A stretch of 64,000 bases of DNA from Phalacrocorax aristotelis (Eukaryota; Chordata; Aves; Suliformes; Phalacrocoracidae). Location: assembly GCF_949628215.1 (NCBI RefSeq), contig NC_134276.1, forward strand, positions 103,659,256-103,723,255. Reading direction: 5' to 3'. A program made the position numbers and the translations under genes. Each line of letters begins with the position of its first letter. Position 1 is the stretch's first letter. This document shows positions 25,901-37,900 of the stretch, piece by piece. The notes under the pieces are model-generated. The model did no database searches. It was not told the DNA's origin and saw only the letters and a list, made by a program, of their open reading frames with translations.

Positions 25901-28900
25901 ACACAGATTTTCCTGAATTTTAAAAAATCACACTGACTTTCTTAAGAGGCTTTCCATTTATTCTAAAGAAATAAAACTAAAAATTGGAATTAAACTTTTT
26001 TTTTTAAATCAACGCACAGACACTTCTGTCTTTTATCTGACAGTTTTTATTTGTCCGTGCTGTGATTTCTCAGCAGGCAAGGATGTTAGCTGAAGTATGT
26101 CTTACAGCTTGAATGGCTTTAAAAAGCAAACATTCTGGCACTAGAACTTGCCTTTTATGGAGATTAGTAATGAGAAATCATGGTCTTGGCTTGATTTTTG
26201 GTGTTGGAAAAGATATGTGGCTACCTCTGGAAATACAATTTTTCTTCTTTCATAACTCCTGGAATAGGAATAGAATTAAGAAAGTAAATACCTTCTTGCC
26301 TAGTCTTTGTATTTCATTGGTGTAAGGCTTTCATTTTGTATTGCTGAAAGTCTTGTAACCACTTTACTTGCCTTTAAATACTTGGCCAAATTGTTTTATC
26401 TTCTGCATTGTTTTTTTTCTTAACTGAGGCAGTGGATAAGTCTGTGTAAGTGGTCACATCACAAGTATCTCGGAACTTTAAATTAATAGAGAAGTAAGAG
26501 ATAATTTTTTAAATTACATATTGCTTACATCGTGATACGCTGTCAAATGAAGATACTTTTATTCTCTTATTTTGCTTTGTGGCAATTGATTATATTTTTG
26601 GCTAGTATACAAGGGCTCTATTTTTTCTTTATTGTGAAGAGCAAAATCAAATTATGTAATGAAAAACCATTTTTCTATGATTTTTGGGGAATATATATAT
26701 AATTATTATGTGTGTGTAGGAAATGTTTAAGATCTCCATGGTTTTTTTGCACTGTACAAATCATGACAATATAATGATTCTACGTTTAGTAAGCCACAGC
26801 TTAAATAGGAAGTTAAGTTCATGGGAAGAATAGAAGATAGTATTTAATGAGGCAGAGCACCTAGCCATGAGCTGTGATATAGAAGGAGGAATTAAAAAGA
26901 AGTACTGGGATGTCCTGGCTTCTTTCTGCTTGGAAGATAGGAAGGAAGATCAGAGAAGAGAGAATGGTCCTGACAAGCTGATGTGGATTATGCTTCCAGG
27001 TCTAATGACTAGTGGAACAGAAGTGTGCACAGTATGCTGTAGAAACATAGTGTAGCATACGGTGTAGTTTTTGTAACTGGTTATTTTACAGTGTGGAATC
27101 ACCACAGCAGTTTATGGAGTATATAGAATTCAGCGTAGATCCAGAGTAGGCAGAGTGGTCTGGAAAGTGGCGAAATGTGTATTAGATTTTGATGTCTTCT
27201 GGCATGCATGCATGCATGTTTATGAGTGCTGGACTATAGGACTGCTATTTAAAAACAAACCTCCCCAAATCCCTCATTTCCCTATTGTCTTCAAATGCTC
27301 TACAGGAAGTGAAGTACAATAAGTATGTCATGTTGTTCAGGTGGTGCTGCGGTCCTGAGGACAGTGTATCCCTCTTCCCTCAGCTTTCTGTGTTCAGCCC
27401 TTCACAGATGTTTCATCAGCTCTGGCAGTTCTGTGTGCAAGTTTTAGTTTCTCTCAGTTTCTGAAATGTGAAGCTAATACTTATTTTCAGAGTTATGGTC
27501 AATTCTGGAAGACAGAGCAGTGTCTTTTCTGAATGCCTAGGTTGAAGACTTTTTGAAAGTGTTTTGTAATAAATTTTCTCACGTGAGATGTAAGTCATAG
27601 TGACGCTATTTGTGAAAATGAAGTTTGGGGTTTGTTTTGCTTTTTCAGATTTGAAGAGCTGAACATTCTAACTGTTTATACATGTTTTGAATATAGAATA
27701 TGCTTTCTGCAAATTCAGATTTTTTAAAAAAGAAAAGAGTATTTAAAACTAGCACTGCAGAATCCCTTTTTGTGCTTAATGGTCTTAACAGAACAGCACT
27801 CTTAACTTCTGATATGATTAAAACTCTTTGAAATAGTGTGCCTGGGCCATGTTTATAGAAACGAGATCAGAATTATTCTGTAGGTCAGGTTCACAGAATA
27901 CATCAAACTGTCATATATAAAGACTAGTAACTTCTGAAAATTTTGTCCTTGAGGAATTAACTTTCCCACTGGCTGACATTAGTATGGAGAACAGTGCAGA
28001 GGATTCTCCAAAACAGTTTGTGCAGTTGATTTTAATAATAATGTGGTATGGCCGTAGCGAACAAAATGGTAAACATCTCCATTAAAGACATTAGCAATGA
28101 CTGTACATAGTGGGATAATTCAAAAACTTAGTATTGATTTGATCATTTTAATGGATAAAAGTTGTCATACTTTTATGTACATTATTTTAAGATGGGTTTA
28201 TGTGAGTCTAGCTATCTGTAGGGCCGTCCTAACATTTCTATTTGGTAAGCATATTCAGGCTAATATAAATCAAGCTGCAGTTATTTCTGTTTGGGTGTTG
28301 TGGGGTTTTTTTGGTGTTTTTGTTTTTTTTTTTTTTTTGTTAAATAGCAAGTTCCCATACCATAAATTAGCAGTGCCTATACCATAAGTTAGCAGATACT
28401 CATTTTCAGACAGAAATGGAACTTTGACAGCAGCCGTATCAAAATCTGGTAAATCAGTGAATATGGGTTAGTTCACAAGGAAGACAGCTTTGAATGATTC
28501 CTGGAAAAATCTGCTTGTTAGCCTCTTTGTTTCAAGGGCCAGCCAGCATTGTGTACATCATGTGGAATGTCAGTAATCAAGCAGTTGTCTGAAATGTTGT
28601 CTTTTTGGTTAATTGCTTAAACTTCAGAATACTTTTTTGATATTTGTTTTCTCTCTTTAGCTCTTCTCACTGATGGAAATGAAACCTCCTATTTCCCGAG
28701 CAAAAATGATTCTCATCACAAAGGCTGCCATTAAAGCTATTAAGGTAAAGTACAACAGAGCAAACATGAAACTGTTAACAGTAGCAATGTTTTATTATTT
28801 TACTTCTAAGCAAATGCATCTCTGGATTTCCCAGTCTTAGCTTCATGGATGTTTTATTCTAGAAACAAGTGGGTGGTGGATACCATCTTTTGGTTTTAGA

Positions 28901-31900
28901 CTAGTAGTGTAATGCCAGCTTGATTTTTTTTTTTTCTTTTTTGAATCATTGCTTTTTAATGCTACACCCACTATGGTGTTTTGATCTGTAGGTAATAAAA
29001 TTTTAAATGTTGCAGGATGCAGCTCCACTGTAACGTGTTAAAATATAGCAGACTTGCTTAATAAATCCAGAAAGCTCTCACTAATACTGTAGCAGCGGTG
29101 TCTTTTGTGTCACATTTACACACTTCTGACAGAAAGGATGGCTTGTTTCTGTCTGTTCCCCCCATGAAATCTTTTCCTCTGTGCTTGATTAACTTAGCTT
29201 GTTAAGATACTTGTTTTTAGAATGTGACTACAATATTTTGTAGTCTTTCCTAAGTGGTAGTAAGCACAGAGAGTTAAAACACTTCTCAAATTATGCGCTA
29301 CTGTTGAGTAGATGATAAATTAATTTCTGTATTTATTTTCCAGCTCTACAAGCATGTTGTCCAGATTGTAGAGAAGTTTATCAAAAAGGTAAAAAGTAAC
29401 AAATTATCTACTGATAAAGATATTGTCTGCATCTGTTACTAGATATTATTAATAATGCTAGTAAATAACAAAAAGGCTTGTGTTACTCAGGGATTGAGTG
29501 AGGAAATTCTGTTTTGCTAGGATTTTATACATTTTGGTATCTCTTCATCTATATAATCTCCTCATTTTAGTTTTCCATAGTACATTAAGAAGGGAAGAAA
29601 AAAAATTTGTGAAATTCCCCTTTCTTCCTCTACCCAGCAACTGGGGAGGAAACTGAAGGTACTGAACTTCAGGTTAATTTTCACTGGCTAAGATAATACA
29701 TATTACAGTTTTCATGCTTGCCTAGGCATGTAGAACAGGCTAAAATATAATACTCACTAAAACCAAACTATCGTGCTGCCTAAAGTAAGTTCCTCTGAGT
29801 GAACAGGAAAAATATTTTTTAATTAAAGTCCTTGAAAGACCTCCAAAGAGAAGGACTTTGCATCAAATTCTGGAAAATAGAATTGGTGGAAGTAGTTCAG
29901 TGCACTGAGTGTGGGGTAGCTTGATAGCAGAATTGTGACAATCTGTACTGTAATGTAGTAGACCTCTTGTGGTCATGTGTTTTCAAGCAAAAGGTACTGT
30001 AAAAGCAGTGATTGAGAAGATAAAGGCTGCTTCAGGCCATCCAGGTATATTTTACTCTGCCCCAAATGCGAAAGCATGTTTTTCTCCTTTCTTTTCCATT
30101 TCTACAAAGCAAACCCCTAAGACTCCCACAAAAAACAAATCAACATTTTTTTTTTCTACTCAAGTCTATTAAATATGGATTTCCTGTAGGGATCAAAGAT
30201 GAATGTAAGGATCTAAGGTGAATGCATGTTACCTTGTTAGTATCACTGCATAATGGAAAATTATTTCTATGTTTTCAGTGCAAACCGGAATATAAAGTCC
30301 CTGGACTGTACGTTATCGACTCTATTGTTCGTCAGTCTCGTCACCAGTTTGGAACGGACAAAGATGTTTTTGGGCCAAGATTCTCTAAAAATATTACTGC
30401 CACATTCCAGTATTTGTATCTTTGTCCATCTGAAGACAAGGTACAACTAGAATTTCTTAAGTGTTGTTGTGAATTGATAACAGTGCTGCCTTGGTGTTCC
30501 CTCTTACATGAACGCTAATTTGGTGATTCTCTATGTCCATGGTAGTGAATGTTGTTATATGACATGATAAAACACACTGAGAAAGATTATCAAAAGTGAT
30601 AGTTAAGTTGAAAGTTCTAGTTAAAATATTTATTTTGCCTAGCTTCATCAGTTTTGTTTTGCCTGTGCAGACACTTGAACAGTATGTGTAACTATGCTAA
30701 AACCTTTTGTCTTGAGGCTCCTTCAGGAAAGATTACTATGGAAGGTGGTATCTCCCACAAAAAGAAAGTGTTGTAGGAGAAGCTCTGGTGTTGTAGGCAG
30801 TGAAAGTTCCGCTCCCAAGTGTTTTCTAAGAAAATCATTATGTTGATTTCCTCTGTCTTCTCTACAAATCCCACACTTGAGAGTTTCCTTGCTGCTCTCC
30901 ATTTTCTAGACTGGTTTAAGGCCTCGATTTTCTTAGTTTTGCTGTACTTGCTGATAGAACAGAGGCTCAGAAAGTATCCTGAATTCATGATGGTCCAGGT
31001 TACTACCAACAGAAGATGGCTTTTATGCCCTCTGTCAGAACAATTTCAAAAGACACCCAAGGAAGTTGCCAACTGGTTTCCAGAAAATCGCCTACTTACT
31101 CTTCTTTTTTATAACTGAATTTTCCACTAACTTTCTAACTAAGCTTTTGAAAGGCTTTGATGCTCTGTATTTTTCTAATGGGGAAACATTTAGACCTTTG
31201 GGTCTTGAATCTCGTATCTGGAGCTTCTGGGTTAATAGCCTGGTGAAATAGTGCAGTCCCTCTTCTTTCTGTCTTTGTGGTTATCATTTTGTTCATCTAA
31301 GTGAATTAGACTATCCATCTCCTTTATGGAGCTACCTGGTATCTTGCTGCTAAAATAATTAAGATGATTTCCACTAGGTAAATAATACTGTATATAACGT
31401 GCTTGCTTTAATGAATTTCCAGTACCTAAACAAAAAACCTGATCTGCAGATACAGAACAACTATGCTTGATTTTCAAAGAGAACGATACTACTCTTTTTA
31501 AACAGCCTTTCTGTAAGATTATTATGTGACTGAAAACAAGACTATTAAATTTATTCATTTTTTGGCCTTCATATTGTTTCCAGGTCTTTTGGAGAGACAT
31601 AATACCCAAAGCCAAAATACGCTGCTGTTTTAAAGTTCACTGTATTTTCAGACCAAAATCTTAACAAAAGCCATTTCAGGTTTCTCTCTAATTGATTGTA
31701 TTGTAGAAAACATTTTGTGAAATTCTTTGATTGCTTAGCTTGTGAAAGTATAGGTGGATTTGCATGAGTGTATATAACTGAGTCACAGTGAGGCATTTTA
31801 TTGTTGAAAAAGAAGGAACAGAATCAATTCATTCTTAGCAGCTACAGTAGAAGTAAAAAATACTTAAAATGTATATGGTGCAAGTCAGATGACTAAGTAT

Positions 31901-34900
31901 GCAAAAAAGACACGTGTGTCGATATAACATGTATTCTGACTTTTACCTGCTTGCATGTTCCGACTGAAGCAGCACATCTAGTTAGATATTACTGTTTAAT
32001 ACAGGGAAGGAAGGGCTAATTTCCAGCTTGTTCCTGAAAGCTTCATTGTTCTCAATGTTAAAAAAAGAAATGAGCTTAAAATAACAGCTGACAATCAGAA
32101 GTTCTAATTTAATCTTTTTGCAATGATTGCTTAGAATGTTTTCGACTTGCTTTCCTGATCTTCTGAATGATGGTGGAGATGGGTTTTCTGGTGTCAAGAG
32201 AGAATTGGTTGGGTTAGTAGAAAAAAATTCAAGCAAACCATCTTCTGTTGAACTTTAAAGCTTTGTTTTAGTGTTTTATAGTCTAATTGCCCCCCTCTTC
32301 ATTAGGGTTTTCCAGCTCATCTTCGTTTTCTCTGTCTTTCTTGTCACATTTGTTTCACCCCCTTATGACTGTGAAGAAGTGGTGGGGCTGATGTGGCTTC
32401 CCCTATCGTATATCAAACCGGAATTTTTCTGACTGGCCAGAACCATTTTAGAAAAATGGCACAAGTTGTTTTTTATTAACACAGATAGTAAAATAAGTTG
32501 GCAGTTTTAATCTCTGCCGTGTAAGAAGTCTTGCTGACCTATGTGACAACATTGGGTTGTTAAATAGGTATGCCTGATTATTCTGAAATCCTATACTGTT
32601 CAAACCTTTCGTCTCACTGTACTGAAGATAAAATTGGAGTTTGTGAATTAGGAAAGCTATATTTAGTGTTGATGCTTGCTTTTGTTTTGACAGAGTAAAA
32701 TAGTCCGTGTCTTGAACCTTTGGCAGAAAAATGGAGTATTTAAAATTGAAATAATTCAACCTCTTCTGGATATGGCAGCAGGAACTAGTGCCACTGCACC
32801 AGTGACAGAAAATGCTACTAATAATGAAGGTATGAATGACATTGTAACTTCCTCTTTTAAAAGGGCGATTGATAATAGCTTGTTTGCTTTCACATTAAAG
32901 CACTTACTGTTAGTTTCAACAGAAGCACATTAATAAACTCAACTTTGTTGTCATGATTACGTGGAGCAGCTGAACTCATTCTAAATAAATGCTGATACTG
33001 TACTTCGGAAATTATCAGAATGTGAACACTTACTTGGAATAGATCTAAAATGTATATCGTGTGTATGCATATGAATGTACATACAGGTGCACGCTTGACT
33101 TACAGATTACTTCAATGCCCCCTCTTAAAAATACTTTCATTTTTTTCTTTCAATCAGAAATATTTTTCTGTTGCTTCTCAATTTTATAATTTTGCTGTCA
33201 TTTTTTAAAATGTTAGAATCTGGATAAGTAAAATATGATCATATATGTTAAGAGCTTCATCTTTCTTTGAATCAACTTAGTATCTGAAAGCAACAGCTGT
33301 CAGTCTGTTTCAGTATGCAGCCCCAAAACATTTTAGCTGGTGTTTCAAATCCAAATTCTTGATCAGTAAATTTATGCTTGGCAGTAGGCTTTTACACGGG
33401 CTGCTGGTTGAAAACCACTGACATGAAGAGTAAAGTAATGACGGCCTGCCCACAGAATTTTCACTGACCTATTTTATGCCACATAAAAAGCTGGTAGTGA
33501 AGTTACTGAATTCTGGATGAGAATATGCATACCACAATTCTTTTTTCTCTGGAGGGGCATCTCTTTGAGTTTGCACTCTATATTTCAGACTTAGCTTTGG
33601 TAACCTATTTATTGCGCTCATGTATGTTGGAGTAGGACTTGCAAAAAATGTAATGGAGTGAGGGAGGTGTGACAGAGAAGAAAATGATGCACAACAGCAT
33701 AAGTGAAATGGTCTCCAGCAGTGTTTAGGAAAGCTTATCCTACTGACATATTTTATAAACATGGCAGGGCAGGAGAAGGGAGTGTCTTAGCATCTGAGCT
33801 TGGGTGCAGACTGGTGGCTATACAATTTCATTCTTATATGACAGGTGAGTGGCACTATTTTTCCATTGTTGTCTCACCACTAGTAGCTAGCAGGTTGGGT
33901 GCCGTCTGTATAGATTTTCGTGTATAAAAGTACCGATTTCAGTGAGATTGTTTAAATGCACCAGAGGGGATAATTTGGCCCTGAAATAAATATGCTAATG
34001 AATAATAATAAATATATTAATGCATTATGTGAAATAGAATCTGTTTAGCTCGTAATGCTACAAAGTCTGTGTAGCCGAAAAAAGAGAGAGAGAGAACTGC
34101 AAGTTTTCTCCCTTGAGCAGGCAAATATTCTTCTGAATATATACAGGAAATATTTTGGAAGTTAATTTATATTTAAAAACAATCACGTATCTTTTTGCAG
34201 TATTCTTATGTAGCATCTGACTTAAGGGAAAATATTATTCAACATGTTTGTCTCTGCTTGCTGCATGTCAACACTGCAGTTATTTAAACTGCGAACAGAT
34301 GAAAGCTTTAAAGAAGTTAGTATTATGAGGCAAACATTTGTGTAGTGTCTCAAACTAAAAAAATCTTTGTTTCCTCTAAACTGTCTCTCCTTTTACAGTT
34401 TTATAGTAGTCCATTAAAAGATATTTGCTAAAGAATAGTTACTTGCTCACAGCACGTACAACTAGATGGCATTACTCCTAATTTACTTCATAGTGGCAAA
34501 ATGTTTGTTAAAAAAGCATTGTAGTCGAAAGCAAAGAGAATGGGAAAGCTGCTTGTAGACAAAGCTAATAGCGTGTCTTAAAATGTGATCTCAGTTTTAG
34601 TAGAGGCCAGTGGAAATAGGAGTCTTTTCCTGGAAGAATTAGTAAAAATTATTTTTCTGGTAGGAGGATTCATCTATCAGATGCAGGTTTGGCTTGTACC
34701 TATGCAAAAGTGGCATGTGAACGAACCTTATCAAAGAAAGAGTTGCTTGTGAAATGATTTTTAAAACCTTCAAGTATTACCAGACACTTCAGCAAGAGTT
34801 CAGTTACTGCTAGAAAATAGAAAATATTAAGAGAAATTTGGTTGCTCTTAAAACAAACCATTAGACGTTTGATTTGAAATACACACCCAAAAGAATGACT

Positions 34901-37900
34901 CCAGAACTTTGTAATCCAAGCTAAGGTTTTAGGTGTATTGATACACATTGCTTAACACTGAAAAATTATTTTTCTCTTATCTTTTCTAAAATTGGACAAT
35001 TCTAAACACTGAGTTGTGATCTAAATGCTGGATGCTGGACTAGCTTTCAGATAGGCCATTTTTCTTTGTTTTTTTTTGTATTGTATATAATAATACTCAG
35101 ATGTGAGCAGTGAATGGAGCAGTTAAAGGCAAAATGAATAGAATATGCAGTTGGGGTAGTTTAGATAGGACTTTTTGGGTTAAATAGAGTATTGTAGATA
35201 GACAGTTGTTTTGAGGAGGTAGATGTATGCACTGAAGAGTAAGATGAATGTTTTGGAGTAACATAGCGCTTTCTCAATTCCTGTGAACTCTCAGGTTCGC
35301 CACCCCCTCCAGCAAAGGTTCCTTCGGAGCCCCCGCAAGTTACTGCTAACTCAGTACCTACTGTGCCACAGTTGCCCAGTTCTGATGCCTTTGCAGCTGT
35401 AGCTCAGTTGTTTCAAACAACGCAAGGACAACAGGTAACCTGTTTATATTTGGTTCCCTTCTAACTCCAGTTTTTATGTTAAATTGGGGGGGGGGAAATT
35501 GCGGAAGTAATATCCTTGATTTGAGGCAAAACAAAAAGCCTCCCTAAGGTCTTCAGTGGAAAACTTGTAAGAGTTAAAGTCAGTATTTGGATGATCTGTC
35601 ACCCTTCTAACCAGGGGTTATGGTATTTGAGGAAAATGCAGTTATATATTCCTAAATAATTAGTTCTGATTGGTGCAGTTACAAAGTTTCAAGAACAGTC
35701 AGAATATATAAAACAAAATGTTTGAGTTCTATTGTTTGGTTCACTTAATCGTTGGCAGTTTTGAAAGGCCTGAATACTGAAATCTTGGGATCTGCTGATT
35801 TTAGCCACTGAAATGTTTAAAAAGTGACTTTTGGTCTTGCTAAAATTTCTCCATAGTTGAGTCAGGTTGCTGTTGGTGTTCATCCTGTGCCATAGTCTGG
35901 TTTGATGTAAAATTTATATCCTATAACTCTTTCAATACTATGTGTTTATGTAAGAACATATACTTAACACTATATGTGTTTTTGTAGCTTCAGCAAATTC
36001 TTCAGACTTTTCAACAGCCTCAAAAACCCCAGTCACCCGTCATAGATAACACTGTGATGGCTCAGGTTCAAGCTATTACTGCTCAGTTGAAAACTACAGC
36101 AGCACAACCACCAGAACAAAAAGCTGCTTTCGCACCGCCTGAGCAAAAAACGTCATTTGACAAAGTAAGTCTTCATTTGTTCTGTGCGTTTTAACTTTTT
36201 CAGTTCAGCAGAGGACTGTTTGATGGAGACCTCAATGTCACTTGTTTGTTAGGAGAAAAATTATGCAAATTTTGTTTCTTCTCTTTCCGTTTGGAGGTTG
36301 GTTTCCTGTTTATATAGCCTTTGCATTTTCTGAAGCTGAATAAAACTGTTTTTGGACAGTTTCTGATTCTGTATTAGAATTTTTTTTTTTTCTGATTCTA
36401 ACCTTGTCTTTAATTCCACAGCTGTTAGATATATAGTAAGACTTCGATAATAAGCATGTTTTGGCTGCCAATTATATAAGATACAGAAAAAATAGTTGTT
36501 TCAATCTAATTTCTTTCAGAAGCTGCTAGATCGGTTTGACTATGATGATGAGCCAGAAGCAGTGGAAGATTCAAAGAAAGAAGATTCAGCTCCTTCTCCT
36601 TCAGTTTCTCAGCCAACTTTGTAAGTTTTGTGTCATAATAAAATTAACAAATCTTGGTTCTAAAAAAATCTGCTTTAAATTCCAAGTTACTTCAGTGCTT
36701 AACTGTTACAGACCAAAGTTAAAATGGTGTTAACAACTTCTGGTGGTTCATTTTTTCTTTTTCTTTTTTCTTTGGTGATCCGGTGTAGCTTTGGCATGTT
36801 GCATCATTGATTGAGGAATGTGTTCTGTAGAGAAAACCTCAGTTTGGTTTCAAGATGAGTTCCATGTTTTTATTGCACAACTGAGTGCATTAGGGCATTG
36901 TTAGTAATCAGCTGGATTGCTTTGCTGGCTGGGGAAAAGATGCTGTTTCAAACATTGTGGTAGTTCTAACTATTAAAAAAATTTAAATTGGCTTTGCAGC
37001 TTTACGTTCTCAAACATTAAATACCCACGCAAACTAACTCAGACTCCTGTTTCCCTTTTGATATGCATTATGATAAAGTCTTAAATTACATGATCACATA
37101 CTAGTTTTTTCCACAGGACCCCTCTCTCATTCAGTGCACAGGCTGGATGGTGCTCAATACCTGGGTTAGTCAATATTTCTTTTTTTCCCTGCTTCAGTAT
37201 GTGGCCCCATGTCTTACTTTCTGTATATGCCATCCAAACCCTGCTCTTAAAAACAGAATCACTAACTTTGTCATTAGCTTTCTTACTGTGTTTATCACCT
37301 TGAACACTTTAATGTTCCACAAGTATTAGATAATTAAAATGCCTTTTAAGTAAATTGGTAATATTTTCCCTATAATACAGATGGAACTCTGGAGTACAGA
37401 AAGATAGGGTAGATCAAACATAAGCACTGCTTGTGTATGTCCAACTAGAGATCATTGGACTAGGCTTTTCAGCATGTTTAGGTTCTGTTTGTAGCACTTC
37501 AAAGCCTCTGTCCTTTTTACCTTATAGTTGTGTAAGATGCCTCTCAAGATTGGATTCCAGTAGTCTCATTTTTGGGCACATAAATTCATTAATACTCTGT
37601 ATTAAACTGATCTGTCCAGAATCATCAAAGAATTGTATGGTACTGGTGTCTTAAAATACTACAAAGTTCCATTTCACATCACCATGAAACTCCTTTATCT
37701 TCCTGAAATCCTGTTCGGTTTCTGACACAAACTGCATCTTGTAAGCAGGTCCTGTGAACTGCACAGACCCCATTAATTCCCTGAGCACTGTCCATTCTGT
37801 GTGTTGAATCAGGAAGTGAATGGCTTTACTGTAATCCTTGTGTGATATACATACCCCTTTCTCCTCTGCCCTAAATTCCTCCCAAACTAAAGTGTTTTTT

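Larger units (their letters stand above)
16969..28660. other. SCAF4 intron 1 (11.7 kb)
   Basis: This is the largest intron. Its first 500 bases belong to the CpG island; the rest is AT-rich and holds no supportable gene. Notable contents are an A17-GGGA-C10 homopolymer block (20489-20519), a possible tRNA-like relic (about 21850-21895), T-rich runs near 23465-23502, a mixed CA/TA/TG microsatellite (25099-25175) and a (GCAT)n stretch (27202-27218). The 168-residue minus-strand ORF at 22103-22609 has no recognisable domain. First introns of housekeeping-type genes often hold regulatory elements, but I can single out none beyond the promoter-proximal YY1-like and ETS-like sites. Confidence 0.9.
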
